Shown here: positions 16,727-26,508 of the stretch, piece after piece
Position numbering within the stretch: position 1 is the first letter of the stretch
How the letters are laid out: the number at the start of each line of letters is the position of its first letter
Assembly: GCA_023230485.1 (NCBI GenBank)
Contig: JALNXG010000018.1
Location: 1-57,748, forward strand
Direction of reading: 5' to 3'
From: Melioribacteraceae bacterium
GTDB taxonomy: Bacteria; Bacteroidota; Ignavibacteria; Ignavibacteriales; Melioribacteraceae
DNA length: 57,748 nt
Program-made: the position numbers and the translations under genes
The notes under the pieces: generated by a model
Databases searched by the model: none
What the model saw: only the letters and a program-made list of their open reading frames with translations
Told to the model about the DNA's origin: nothing

Positions 16727-17773
16727 ATGCTGGTTGATTATAATATTTTCTCGGTTAAGCCTACGGAGTTTGAGACGGGGCAGAGAGACCCTTTCGGTTT
16801 TGATTATTTCACTGAAAAACTCGCCTCTAAGTACTTGCCTTTCTCCGGTACGGTGAGAAAACCGATCTACTTTTTCTTTACTCATTTTGCCGATTGGTTT
16901 TGCCTCAATCAAAATATAAAATCATCTCAAAAAAAAGAAGTTCAACTGCGTTTAGAAAAGCTTTTGGTCTTTAGCTGGAAGGAAAAATCAGATACTCTCA
17001 AAGGCAAAAATGTTTTAGGCAATTCCCGAATTAAAATTAATCCTTTCAAAGGTGATGACGGAAGATGGATAATCCAGAATTGTTTCAAAATTTATGGAGC
17101 TTCTTCCGATAAGGTTATTAATACAGATGAGTTTATTAAAAAATATCGGATAGATAATCCCGATGAACAAAATATTCTAAAAGAATTTTTGAGTAAAGAT
17201 GGTTTATTGGATAATAGAAATGAAAAATATTTAGAAGACATTCTCAAGAAATTATCGAGAAAAAAGCATAGCTTATTCTGCGGTAATCATCTTCTATCAG
17301 ATAAATATAAAAACATATTTCTAAAATATCTCCATCAATCTATTTATAATACAAATCCTGATTACTACAATGATATTTATCTGCTATTTGAAAATTCTAC
17401 CAATCTCGCAAAGCGCATCCAAAGCAGAACTCTTTTCTCGGAAAAAAAGTATCCTTTCAAATCATTAAATGATTGGTTTGCGGCATTTATTGTTGCAGTA
17501 GATAAAGATTTGAATAAGGAGGATTCTAAATCGGCTTGGAAGAAAGCAGATGAGCTATATCAAAAGATTCCTAATAAATATAAAAACGAATTAAGTTTAC
17601 GCCCGGAACCGAAATGTTGGTTTGAAAAATCGGGCGATCACTACATCCCGATTGAAGATAAAACTTTTGACGAAGAGGGATGGAATGCTTTACTAAATAG
17701 AACCCGATATGATTATATGTACGATTTCAAACATACAGCATTAATTTCTTTATTAAACGAATCGCTGCAATGA
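16727..17773 (+). CDS. Unknown protein, first gene of a PLD-nuclease/SNF2-helicase trio
   Basis: 348 residues; no family recognised. It begins MLVDYNIFSVKPTEFETGQR and DPFGFDYFTEKLASKYLPFS, has a conserved-looking WFCLNQNI/RLEKLLVFSWKEKSD stretch, a central helical part, then CGNHLLSDKYKNIFLKYLHQ, and ends with DDEEGWN-like FDEEGWNALLNRTRYDYMYD. No nuclease, NTPase or membrane motif is visible. The stop overlaps the next gene by four bases (ATGA at 17770), so it is translationally coupled to the nuclease. Base composition is less AT-rich than the Hsp70 and dynamin blocks on either side, suggesting a separate origin for the trio. Possibly a target-sensing or specificity subunit (inference). 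Confidence 0.75.
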   Translation: MLVDYNIFSVKPTEFETGQRDPFGFDYFTEKLASKYLPFSGTVRKPIYFFFTHFADWFCLNQNIKSSQKKEVQLRLEKLLVFSWKEKSDTLKGKNVLGNSRIKINPFKGDDGRWIIQNCFKIYGASSDKVINTDEFIKKYRIDNPDEQNILKEFLSKDGLLDNRNEKYLEDILKKLSRKKHSLFCGNHLLSDKYKNIFLKYLHQSIYNTNPDYYNDIYLLFENSTNLAKRIQSRTLFSEKKYPFKSLNDWFAAFIVAVDKDLNKEDSKSAWKKADELYQKIPNKYKNELSLRPEPKCWFEKSGDHYIPIEDKTFDEEGWNALLNRTRYDYMYDFKHTALISLLNESLQ

Positions 17774-19443
17774 AAAGTAGAAAAGATTTTTTCCAAGTGC
17801 TCAATGCGTTCCCTCATAATCTCGCAGTATATCTAACATTTACTTTAGATAAGGCAGTAATCGAAAAAATTGCGGAGAATACTTACGCAAATGTTATCAT
17901 ACTATACGATTACAGGCAGGGAGTTTCATTAAAAAATAACTGGGGGAACCGTATCGTTTGCATCCCGGTAATTCTCGAGAATGTTCATCAAGAAAATTGT
18001 TTTCACGCTAAGCTTGCTCTTCTTAAAGGGGAGGTAAATGCCAAGCTCTTAATCGGCAGTTCGAATCTTGCAAAAAATAGTTTCACGCGGGAAAAAGAAA
18101 TTTGTCTCGAAACTGAATTAGATTTTAATTCCGGTATCTATAACGATGTGATTGATTTTATTGAGTCATTATCTGAATGTACTTTAACAAGTTCGAATGT
18201 TCTTCCGGCAGCCATCACAAAATTGCGTTACTTAGAGGAACGAAAGTCAAATGAGAGTGAATTAAATTTTATTCATAATTCAGAAGATACGTCCATCTAT
18301 TCAATTCTTAAAAAATATTTATCGCACGAAGAGCAACCGATAATAAAAATCGCTTCTCCTTATTTATCGAAAGATTTTAGAGGTGATGTAGCGCAGTTTA
18401 TTGATTTTATTAATCCAAAGGAAGTGCATCTCTATCTTAGAAATAATTATCCAATACCGGAAGAATGTAAATTATTTCCGGACTTAAAAATCTATGAACC
18501 AAAGCGAAGAAGTCTTAGAAAAGGCTTCCACGCAAAAATCATTTCAGTTGAATACGGCAATAAAGAAATAATATTTATCGGCTCGGCAAATTTTAGCAGG
18601 CAAGGTTTTTTTATGTCGTTAGATGAAAAAGCAAATTATGAAACGGGAATAATAATTTCCGATAAAAATAAAAATATAATTGCGGATTGGTTTAATAGCG
18701 GTTGGGAGAAATCCGTTCCTTTAAGCGAATGGGAGGAAGACCCAAATTTAGCGGATGAGAGAGAAGAGAGCTTCCCTTTGATTCCTTATATATGGGCGGA
18801 GAAATTAAACGATAAGTTAATTAATCTTTATTTCTATCTGCCTTATAAAGAGCAAGCGGAGAGAATAATCGTAAACGGTGAATCAGTTACTATTAGAGGT
18901 CATAATAATTATAATGATATTTATTCATATAAACTGAATTCGAGCAGTCAATCGGTTCGAGTTGAAATAGAAGAAACAGAATATCTCGTTACTGTTTTTG
19001 ATGAAACGGAATTTGAAAAAAGAGGTAAGGAGATAGGCGAAAGTTTATTTAACGAAATATATCCTATCGACAGCGTAAATAGAGAAGTGCTCACCGAGGC
19101 AATAGAGAGAGAGGGAATTAAAACCAAGGTACTAGAATCGGTAATAGTAGAGCCTCCTTATTTGGAGCAGTATTTTTATAATGTTAAAAGTAAAATAGCT
19201 CACTTGGAAAGAAGAAAATATTTTAATGAATATCATTACTCGGAATTGAGCAGGTTAATAGAAACTATTAAGGGCGGCGAAGGGATTTATTTTCTTTTAC
19301 AACTATTAAAATGTTTTGATAAGAAAAAGCTACATCAAATAACAGAGCTATGTAAAAGCAGAATTAATAAACCTCATCGGGATAATTCGAAATTTAATGA
19401 ATCCTCTATCGAAAAGTTTTACAATCAATGGAAAAAGTACTAG
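17770..19443 (+). CDS. Phospholipase D-fold nuclease with two HKD-type motifs
   Basis: 557 residues. Two PLD half-motifs are visible: CFHAKLALLKGEVNAKLLIG, then SSNLAKNSFT (around residue 80), and GFHAKIISVEYGNKEIIFIG, then SANFSRQGF (around residue 255). HxK followed by GSxN is the catalytic pair of PLD-type nucleases often linked to SF2 helicases. The two motifs should form one active site by intramolecular pairing. Residues about 330-557 are unassigned and include a helical tail. The gene is coupled to its upstream neighbour by a four-base overlap and is followed two bases after its stop by the SNF2 helicase. DNA cleavage or end-processing guided by the helicase is inferred. Confidence 0.88.
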   Translation: MKSRKDFFQVLNAFPHNLAVYLTFTLDKAVIEKIAENTYANVIILYDYRQGVSLKNNWGNRIVCIPVILENVHQENCFHAKLALLKGEVNAKLLIGSSNLAKNSFTREKEICLETELDFNSGIYNDVIDFIESLSECTLTSSNVLPAAITKLRYLEERKSNESELNFIHNSEDTSIYSILKKYLSHEEQPIIKIASPYLSKDFRGDVAQFIDFINPKEVHLYLRNNYPIPEECKLFPDLKIYEPKRRSLRKGFHAKIISVEYGNKEIIFIGSANFSRQGFFMSLDEKANYETGIIISDKNKNIIADWFNSGWEKSVPLSEWEEDPNLADEREESFPLIPYIWAEKLNDKLINLYFYLPYKEQAERIIVNGESVTIRGHNNYNDIYSYKLNSSSQSVRVEIEETEYLVTVFDETEFEKRGKEIGESLFNEIYPIDSVNREVLTEAIEREGIKTKVLESVIVEPPYLEQYFYNVKSKIAHLERRKYFNEYHYSELSRLIETIKGGEGIYFLLQLLKCFDKKKLHQITELCKSRINKPHRDNSKFNESSIEKFYNQWKKY

Positions 19444-19444
19444 T

Positions 19445-21379
19445 ATGGTACGCATCAGTGATCTTATTACGGGGAAAATTAATGGCAAGCAGGAACTGAA
19501 TTTATCAACAGTTAAGGTACAGCAGCTTGCAGTGGCAACCGCCTGGCAGATATTAAAATATTATTCTTCGCCTCAATTATCAAACGAATGGAATAAGTAT
19601 AAATACCTAAGGGGCGTAATGCTTGCCGATGAAGTAGGCGGCGGCAAAACGTTCGAAGCATTATCGATTATAAGTAAGCTATTATTAAATTCTGCTAAGA
19701 GCGGAAGAAATAGATTTCGTGTTCTAATTATCGCTGCTCCGGCGATTAGGAGTAAATGGGAATGGAAAGACGAGGATGAACCTGCGCAATGGTGCGATTT
19801 AAAACGATTCCTTGAGCAATCGGATCTCACTCCGAAGAAAAAAAATATTCTCGAGAATTATTTGCAGACCTCTCAAGGCGAAAATATAATTACTAATAAA
19901 CGGCAGTGGAAGTATATTAATAATACCCGGCAGGGAATATGGATAACCTCTTTCGGCAATTTGCCGGCTACAAAGAATAGTAAAACAAATGCAACATTTA
20001 AAAAAGATAAACAAATTGAATTCCCCAAAAATTATTTTGATTATATAATTGCAGATGAGGCGCATATTGTAAAATCGGGATATAAGGATTCTGACGAGAG
20101 CATTGAAACAAAATTAGATGGATCGGCAATTAGGAAAATCTATGCCGTGCTCAATGATAGTATGAATGCCAAATTATTATTATTGACTGCTACTCCATTT
20201 CAAAATAATCTTAGTGAGTTTATGCATCTGATAAGTCTTTTGGAAACTCCAAATTATGAAAGGTATTCTATAATAAAAATTATTGAAGCGGGATTAATAG
20301 CGCTTTATAATGAGATAGAAAAGTTAAAGAGTGCTGAATCAATAGATGAAGAGCAGATAAAAAATTTGGTTAATTCATTTAATAATGAAGTTGGGGATTT
20401 AATTTCAGAAAATGAAGAAGAGCTAAAAAGACCAAAAATTATTTCGACTCACGGAAGAAAGAACGGACTCGATGATTTCCTGAGAGATGTAATCGTAAGG
20501 AACAATAAAAAGCATTTAGATATTGCTCCGCAAGAATGCTTATTAAATGATGATGAAAAACTTCAATATCTGCTTTTCCGTGATATTATATCGAGTAAGC
20601 AAGAAGATGAAAAGGAGATGTTCAGCGTTAAGTTATCGCAATTAGTTTCAAGCGAACCGGCATTTGCTAATTCACTGCGAAAACCAATTCAATCGGGAAA
20701 ATATTCTGCGATAAAAAAACTTTTTGGCGGAAAGCATTTGGTGTTTGAGAAAAAATTTGATTCATTAATTTCACTGATTGAAAATGAATCAATATTGGAA
20801 GACAAAAACGTAATTGTGGTGTTTTGCCGGTTTATTCCCACGATTGAAATATTGGAAAAACGATTAAAGAAATCATTGCCCGGAATAAAAGTAATTAGAA
20901 TGGATGGAACTACCACTAAAGTAAAAGAGAGGAAATCATTATTAAATGCTATCCAACAAATGAATAAAGAGAGTAATGCAAAAATTGTATTTCTCGTTAG
21001 TCAGGTGGGCAATGAAGGATTGGATTTCGATGAATTCAGTGATACCGTGATTCATTTTGACTGGCATTATAATCCTGCGGTTATTGATCAGAGAAACGGC
21101 AGAGTTTATAGACGCGGCAATTTAAATAGAGAAATTAAGGTATCGCATATTTATATCAAGGGTACTTATGATGAGCGAATAAAATTCATTGAACTGGAAA
21201 AAAGGAAGATGAAAAATTTCTTTTTAGGCGATAGTGATTTGCAGGAGATAATAAAGAAAATATTTTCGATTAAAGAGATAGATAAAGAGAAAGAATATTT
21301 GAAAGAGATCGAAAAAATCCGGTTTGATTTCCACCCCAAGAAAGCCTACCTCCTCCCCGCAGTTAAAAAATTGCTGTAA
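19445..21379 (+). CDS. SNF2-type superfamily 2 helicase/translocase
   Basis: About 644 residues. An ATG at 19397 overlaps the nuclease gene, but the ATG at 19445 (MVRISDLITGKINGK) follows its stop at once and begins the conserved region, so I prefer it. Helicase motifs: RGVMLADEVGGGKTFEAL (motif I), YIIADEAHIVKSG (motif II, DEAH), LLTATPFQNN (motif III), VIVVFCRFIPTIEILEKRLK (motif IV), VSQVGNEGLDFDEFSDTVIH (motif V), and DQRNGRVYRRGN (motif VI). Such proteins move along double-stranded DNA using ATP rather than separating strands. Residues about 280-440 between the two lobes are a family-specific insert. Third gene of the trio; no obvious terminator follows. The 283 bases to the next gene are AT-rich and featureless. 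Confidence 0.9.
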   Translation: MVRISDLITGKINGKQELNLSTVKVQQLAVATAWQILKYYSSPQLSNEWNKYKYLRGVMLADEVGGGKTFEALSIISKLLLNSAKSGRNRFRVLIIAAPAIRSKWEWKDEDEPAQWCDLKRFLEQSDLTPKKKNILENYLQTSQGENIITNKRQWKYINNTRQGIWITSFGNLPATKNSKTNATFKKDKQIEFPKNYFDYIIADEAHIVKSGYKDSDESIETKLDGSAIRKIYAVLNDSMNAKLLLLTATPFQNNLSEFMHLISLLETPNYERYSIIKIIEAGLIALYNEIEKLKSAESIDEEQIKNLVNSFNNEVGDLISENEEELKRPKIISTHGRKNGLDDFLRDVIVRNNKKHLDIAPQECLLNDDEKLQYLLFRDIISSKQEDEKEMFSVKLSQLVSSEPAFANSLRKPIQSGKYSAIKKLFGGKHLVFEKKFDSLISLIENESILEDKNVIVVFCRFIPTIEILEKRLKKSLPGIKVIRMDGTTTKVKERKSLLNAIQQMNKESNAKIVFLVSQVGNEGLDFDEFSDTVIHFDWHYNPAVIDQRNGRVYRRGNLNREIKVSHIYIKGTYDERIKFIELEKRKMKNFFLGDSDLQEIIKKIFSIKEIDKEKEYLKEIEKIRFDFHPKKAYLLPAVKKLL

Positions 21380-21662
21380 AATAATTTGAAATTACAGAGC
21401 CTATGTACATCACTTAGTCGCTAATATTACTCATCATAAATTTAATTTAGCACTCCCAAATTTTCTTATACCAAAAAATCATAATATTCTTGCTAACATT
21501 TCTTTAATTACTTATGTTATAACTATTAAAAGATTGTTTATTCAATTAAGTCAGATATAATAAATTATGTATGATTTTTTAAGGAAAGTTTGGAAAAATT
21601 TTGTTTTTTCAGCATTAATAAATATTAATAAATAATCCGGGAAATAGTCTAAAGGGGTCAAT

Positions 21663-23696
21663 ATGCCAACTGCAACATTGCAACTTCATAATCTTATCTC
21701 CGCATCAAATAAGATGCTTTCTTCATTAATACAACTCCATACGAATGATAATATTGAAAAAATTAAAGACACAATTGGTAAACTTCGACGAAGATCTCAT
21801 ATAATGTCTCTGCTATATGATAAATATATTGTAGCCGTAGCTGGTCTTCAAGGAGTGGGGAAAAGTACTTTAATAAGATCACTTTATGGCTATACTTTTG
21901 AAACATCCCCTTTTATGGAGAATCAAGGACAAGGTGAAACTATACCTATATTAGTAACCGAAAGTGAAAATGCGGAAAGCTATTTTGTCCATCGAGCAGT
22001 GGAAAAAGATGGAAAAATTTCAATAGAAATATTGCAGTTAAAAAATAAGGAAGAATTTCAAAAACTTTCTCATGCGTATGGAAAGGATGATCTTTTATTA
22101 GAGGTAACGGTCCCTTATAAAATATTTAATTCCTCGAATAAAAGTTTCCTTTTATTGCCGGGATTTCAAGCAAATGAAGACTACCTTAAAGAATTAACAT
22201 TTTCGGCATTGCGGGCAGCAAGCAACTGTTTAATTTTATTTAATCAACAATGTTATGCTCATAAAAACAATAAGGATCTAATAGATTTACTTAATAGAGA
22301 ATTCAGAGAGGCTGACCCTTTGTTTCTAATTACCTGGTCAGATAATGATGATAGCAATGTTGAACTTAGAGAAAAAGTTCAAAGAGATTTAGGAAATGTT
22401 GAGGAGGATAGAATAATAAGGACAGGAATTGAAGGTCCTAAAAATTGGAAAGAAGATGTACTTAAATCCATGAATAGATACTGTATTCCAAAAGATAATT
22501 TACTGGAAACTCAAAATAATAATATAAATAATCTTATTGGAGAATATAATAAGCTTATTGCCTCAATCAGGGTGGAATTAAGAAGAGCAGATGTAGATGA
22601 ACAAAATCGTGAATATCAGCAAGTCGAAAGAGTGCTTAGAGAATTCCGAGCCGCAAGTGACGAAATTAAATCTGATCTTAAGCAGGACACAGAAGAAACT
22701 TTTAGACTCTTTTTTGAACGGATCAATAAAAATTTAACAAACGAATTAATAAATCAGTTCGGAGGATTTGATGGGATGATTCGCGGTATAAAAGATTATT
22801 TTTCTAAAAGTATAAAAGTCAGAAAGAATTTGGAAGAGCTTATAAGTAGATGTGTAAGAGACAGTAATAATAATAATGTCGAAGATGAGTTTAAGATCGT
22901 ACTAAATAGAGTTGCCAACGAAAAATGGCGAGATCATAACATTGTAATGAATTTGCCCACTATCGGAAATACAAAGTATGAAACAGAAAAATTATTATCC
23001 GGAGAAAATGGCAATAGCGAAGAAAGCATTCCACTTAAAGAAGATACAATAAATGATATATACGCAATTCTTCATCCAGAGAAAAAAGATTTTAAGTTCT
23101 CTACTGATCTAATGTTTAATATCCGTGTTTTACCTTTATTGATTCTTGAGAACTTTCGATTTAATTATATTTTAGCTAATGGTTCAGAAGAAGGACTTAA
23201 TGTCCAAGGGATAAATAATCAAAAAACTATAATAGAGATGTATGAAGAAAATCAAAGGGAAGTTGTTATTGGACTAGGGGCACTGTTTGGTTTAGATATA
23301 TTAGAAGGGAATGGGGTGGATTTATTTGGCTTAGTGGCACATAATGCAGCCAATGGGGGTTCTGTAATGGCTGCGGCATCATTCAATTGGATTCTTGCTG
23401 CTTTGGCCGGGGGTGGTATGATTATCTATATACTGGATCAATTAAATAAATCAGTGGATAGACATGAACAAACGGCAAGGTTTGTTATTGATAAAATGCA
23501 GGATTTCACAATAAATAAATTCTTAAAAAGCTATGATGATAATATGCAAAGATTTGAAAACATTTTAAGAGATCTGCTCATAAGACGATTTGATCTTGCT
23601 GATGAATATGCAAATATTCAAAATTGTTATTCGCAAATTAATTATTTAGAGAAAACTGTTACAGAAATTGAGGAAAAAATAGCAGAAAGAATATGA
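21663..23696 (+). CDS. Dynamin-like GTPase 1 with C-terminal membrane hairpin
   Basis: 677 residues, preceded by AAGGGG. G1 motif VAGLQGVGKSTLIRSL at about residue 62, a switch I-type QGQGETIPILVT, and G3 SFLLLPGFQANED, where the usual Asp of DxPG is replaced by Leu. G4 may be ITWSDND. The middle is long helical bundle as in dynamins. A hydrophobic pair near residues 540-605 (VVIGLGALFGLDILEG, then MAAASFNWILAALAGGGMII) is a probable membrane-inserting hairpin. The final 70 residues are helical. Bacterial dynamins remodel or guard membranes, often as pairs. The gene overlaps its partner by four bases. Confidence 0.82.
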   Translation: MPTATLQLHNLISASNKMLSSLIQLHTNDNIEKIKDTIGKLRRRSHIMSLLYDKYIVAVAGLQGVGKSTLIRSLYGYTFETSPFMENQGQGETIPILVTESENAESYFVHRAVEKDGKISIEILQLKNKEEFQKLSHAYGKDDLLLEVTVPYKIFNSSNKSFLLLPGFQANEDYLKELTFSALRAASNCLILFNQQCYAHKNNKDLIDLLNREFREADPLFLITWSDNDDSNVELREKVQRDLGNVEEDRIIRTGIEGPKNWKEDVLKSMNRYCIPKDNLLETQNNNINNLIGEYNKLIASIRVELRRADVDEQNREYQQVERVLREFRAASDEIKSDLKQDTEETFRLFFERINKNLTNELINQFGGFDGMIRGIKDYFSKSIKVRKNLEELISRCVRDSNNNNVEDEFKIVLNRVANEKWRDHNIVMNLPTIGNTKYETEKLLSGENGNSEESIPLKEDTINDIYAILHPEKKDFKFSTDLMFNIRVLPLLILENFRFNYILANGSEEGLNVQGINNQKTIIEMYEENQREVVIGLGALFGLDILEGNGVDLFGLVAHNAANGGSVMAAASFNWILAALAGGGMIIYILDQLNKSVDRHEQTARFVIDKMQDFTINKFLKSYDDNMQRFENILRDLLIRRFDLADEYANIQNCYSQINYLEKTVTEIEEKIAERI

Positions 23697-25546
23697 GCGG
23701 ATTAATTGATTTATGGCTTCCTAAATATGAGAATAGAAAAGTCTGGCGTGATAGAGCAGTTAATGAATATATTGATTCTATCAAAGATGAGCAATTTAGA
23801 GAAATAATTCGTAATTCTATGAGCGGAACTATTCCGGTTTCGCTCTTTGGTAAATCCCAAGTAGGCAAAACCACTTTTCTTCTTAAACTTATGGATATTA
23901 AGTCCGAATGCTTGGAGACCATTCATAATATATTAAGATGCGGTTCTAAAGAGGGAAGTGCCGCCACACCTACAGCTATGATTTATAAAAAAATTCCTGA
24001 AGAGATATTTAAAGTTCATTATTCAGATAAAGTTTTGGAATTTGAAAATGAAGACGGCATAAGGGAGGAACTAATTTCCTTAAGAAAAAAAGTAGAAGAA
24101 CAAACACTCAATGAATACGATGAAATTATAATAGAAATTCCCGAGCGTTATTTCAATCAAAATAATGAATTTGATATTCAAATCTGTGATTTACCCGGGA
24201 TTGAATCAACTAATGAAAAAGAAAGACCACATGTAGAAGAGATAATAAAAAAATTTATTCCTATATCAGCCCTTATATTGGTGTTTCAATCAGGGGATAA
24301 AATTCATAGTGCAAGTGATCTGTTTAATAATAAGATTATGTCAGATATGTATGGCTGGAAATACGTGCCGGAACGGTATAGGCTGATAATTACACGATCA
24401 TATTCTGCAGATTCAATAGAGAAATTAATTAATTCTAATCAATTATTAATTTCGTCGGATCATATTAGAGATCACTATCGTAAACAGGCAGGTAATGATA
24501 TTACTAATCCGGATAATGTACCCGATAATGTAAAAATATTCCCTTTTGAATTTGGAGATTCTTATAAAAATATTTTACCGACAAAATATACTACCGAACA
24601 GTTTAATGAAATTGATTCTGTTATGGATATTTATTGGAAAGAGATTAAAGAGGATATAAAAAATGTTGGTGAAAGCGGAAATACTGTTCAACGCCTTTCA
24701 ATTATACCATCTCTTCTTTTAAAATTGATTAATGAAAAAACAGCAGAAAAAGTTCGGCTGCTAAATGAAAAGCAAACAGAAATTAATAATTTAGAACAAA
24801 ATAAAAATAATTTCGTTTTCAACAACCAAATTAATGAAGAGCAAGTAGAAAAGCTAAATAAAGAAAGAGAAGAATATAGAAACACACCTCTATTACCAGG
24901 TGTTCTTCAGTATTTTGGAAAGCTGATTAGGAATGACATTATAAAAAAAATTGATGATGAAAAAACAAGATTCCGACAGAACGTAAATGAAACAAATAAA
25001 TGGATATATATTGAATGCACAGAAAAGTGGAATGAAGAAGTAGCAGAAATATTTAGAGAAATAAGAGCAATGGTTTCAAAAATTAGACGTAATATTGGTT
25101 TTGGACCAATAGGACCTGACAAAAAACACGTAAATAAATTAAATGACCAGATAAGAACTTTAAATCTCGAGATTGATAATAATTATAATAAATTTATTAT
25201 AGGAAAAAGAGTCCAATTTATAAACGAATCACAGGAAGAAATTAGAAAATTAAATAGTCGTATAGAATTAAATAATACTGATAAAGTACGATTAGAAACA
25301 AGTATTAGCATGTGTGAAAAACAAAAAGAAACTATTGAAAAAAAATATTCTGATGAAATAAATAACTATCAATCAGAACTGAATGCCGATAAAAGCATAT
25401 TAAATTTTATGAAAGAAGAAATACTATCAGAAAAGGATAAACTACTAAGTAAATTAGGTAAAACAAATTCGGTAGATTCCTTTCTTGATATACTTTTCAT
25501 TTCACTTATAATTAAAGAATATGAAAAACAGCTACACTATAATTAG
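23693..25546 (+). CDS. Dynamin-like GTPase 2
   Basis: 617 residues, starting within the stop of dynamin 1 (ATGA overlap). G1 VSLFGKSQVGKTTFLLKLM at about residue 50, a conserved GSAATPTAMIY switch region, and G3 IQICDLPGIESTNEKE, here with the canonical Asp. G4 is unclear (IITRSYSAD). Residues about 350-617 are almost continuous coiled coil (NEKQTEINNLEQNKNN, then ISMCEKQKETIEKKYSDEIN), interrupted by a short FGKLIRND segment. No clear membrane helix. It probably hetero-assembles with dynamin 1, in which the G3 Asp is lost, so GTP hydrolysis may rest mostly on this subunit (inference). Confidence 0.82.
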   Translation: MSGLIDLWLPKYENRKVWRDRAVNEYIDSIKDEQFREIIRNSMSGTIPVSLFGKSQVGKTTFLLKLMDIKSECLETIHNILRCGSKEGSAATPTAMIYKKIPEEIFKVHYSDKVLEFENEDGIREELISLRKKVEEQTLNEYDEIIIEIPERYFNQNNEFDIQICDLPGIESTNEKERPHVEEIIKKFIPISALILVFQSGDKIHSASDLFNNKIMSDMYGWKYVPERYRLIITRSYSADSIEKLINSNQLLISSDHIRDHYRKQAGNDITNPDNVPDNVKIFPFEFGDSYKNILPTKYTTEQFNEIDSVMDIYWKEIKEDIKNVGESGNTVQRLSIIPSLLLKLINEKTAEKVRLLNEKQTEINNLEQNKNNFVFNNQINEEQVEKLNKEREEYRNTPLLPGVLQYFGKLIRNDIIKKIDDEKTRFRQNVNETNKWIYIECTEKWNEEVAEIFREIRAMVSKIRRNIGFGPIGPDKKHVNKLNDQIRTLNLEIDNNYNKFIIGKRVQFINESQEEIRKLNSRIELNNTDKVRLETSISMCEKQKETIEKKYSDEINNYQSELNADKSILNFMKEEILSEKDKLLSKLGKTNSVDSFLDILFISLIIKEYEKQLHYN

Positions 25547-25554
25547 AGGTAATT

Positions 25555-26274
25555 ATGCAAGAAGCTAAAAATGAATTAAAAAATTTAATGAATGAATTGT
25601 TTGTTGAAGACTTAAAGGAAAATTCAAAGGAATTGCGTGATAATATTACTAAAGATTTTGAAGGTGCAGTGGGTGAGTTTAAGAAAAATTATAATAAACT
25701 TATTGCTGATGCCGCTATTAAAGTAATTGATCCTAAAGTCGAACAATTGAGGACTTCTATAAGTGAGCTTAGAAATACTGTTACAACAAATAATGATAAT
25801 TTAACGACGAAAATAAATAATATAAAAGATGAATTAGAGGAAAAATTAAACGAGTTAATAAAAATTCAAAATGAAAATACGCCGAAGTTAGATGCTGCAA
25901 AGACTAATACTGAAAAAGCAATTAACGATATAAAAGATAAATTCTCTGCCCAAAAAACGACTAGTGATAATCTTATATCAAATATTAAATCAATAGAGAC
26001 AAAAGTCTCTAATGAATCTAAAAAAGTTTTTGACCAAATAGTAGCTGATTCGAAATCTATTATTGAAAAAGTTAATAATGAATCATCAATTAATAAAGAG
26101 AGGAACACAGATTTAGTTAATTTCATTAAGAATGAAGTCATAAAGCAGATAAATGAAAATACGAGCACTGAAATTAAAACTAAATCAATTCATTCTGCAA
26201 GATTATCCCAATATTTGATAGCATTAACTATTATTGAGACACTTTTGCTGTTATACATTATATTTATGAAATAA
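25555..26274 (+). CDS. Coiled-coil protein with C-terminal membrane anchor
   Basis: 239 residues, eight bases after dynamin 2 with GAGGT upstream. Residues 1-210 are predicted uninterrupted helix or coiled coil, rich in K, N, E and D. One C-terminal membrane helix (YLIALTIIETLLLLYIIFMK) ends the protein. That is a tail-anchored rod, a plausible scaffold or adaptor for the two GTPases at the membrane. No family recognised. Last gene of the dynamin operon. Confidence 0.75.
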   Translation: MQEAKNELKNLMNELFVEDLKENSKELRDNITKDFEGAVGEFKKNYNKLIADAAIKVIDPKVEQLRTSISELRNTVTTNNDNLTTKINNIKDELEEKLNELIKIQNENTPKLDAAKTNTEKAINDIKDKFSAQKTTSDNLISNIKSIETKVSNESKKVFDQIVADSKSIIEKVNNESSINKERNTDLVNFIKNEVIKQINENTSTEIKTKSIHSARLSQYLIALTIIETLLLLYIIFMK

Positions 26275-26286
26275 AAATACTATCCC

Positions 26287-26508
26287 ACCAAAGATTCATA
26301 ATCTTGTAAGACTTGCTGAATTGTCTTTTTTTTGAAAATCGATGAAGATATGAAACTATTTCTTGATAGAGTAAATGACTTTAATCTTGAAGTAAGATAC
26401 CCTGAATATAAAAATGAGTTTTATAAATTGTGTACAAAAGATTTAGCAGATGAAAATTTATCTAAAATTAGGGAATCTTTTAAGTGGATAAAATCCCTTT
26501 TGAAATAA
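26287..26508 (+). pseudogene. HEPN-domain toxin remnant (N-terminus lost, frameshift)
   Basis: Two frames joined at the run of eight T at 26326-26333 give PPKIHNLVRLAELSFF and LKIDEDMKLFLDRVNDFNLE, then VRYPEYKNEFYKLCTKDLAD and ESFKWIKSLLK to TAA at 26506-26508. HNLxxLA...LxxLxxFNxExRYP...FxKxxTxxxAE...xxWLK is the C-terminal two thirds of the HEPN proteins that pair with MNT nucleotidyltransferases. The first helix and the catalytic R-x4-6-H region upstream are not present, and there is no start codon. Confidence 0.75.

Noticed and set aside
16646..16912. 88-codon minus-strand ORF overlapping the start of the trio
   Set aside because: Overlaps the coding start of the unknown trio gene, which is coupled to the nuclease; peptide shows no domain.
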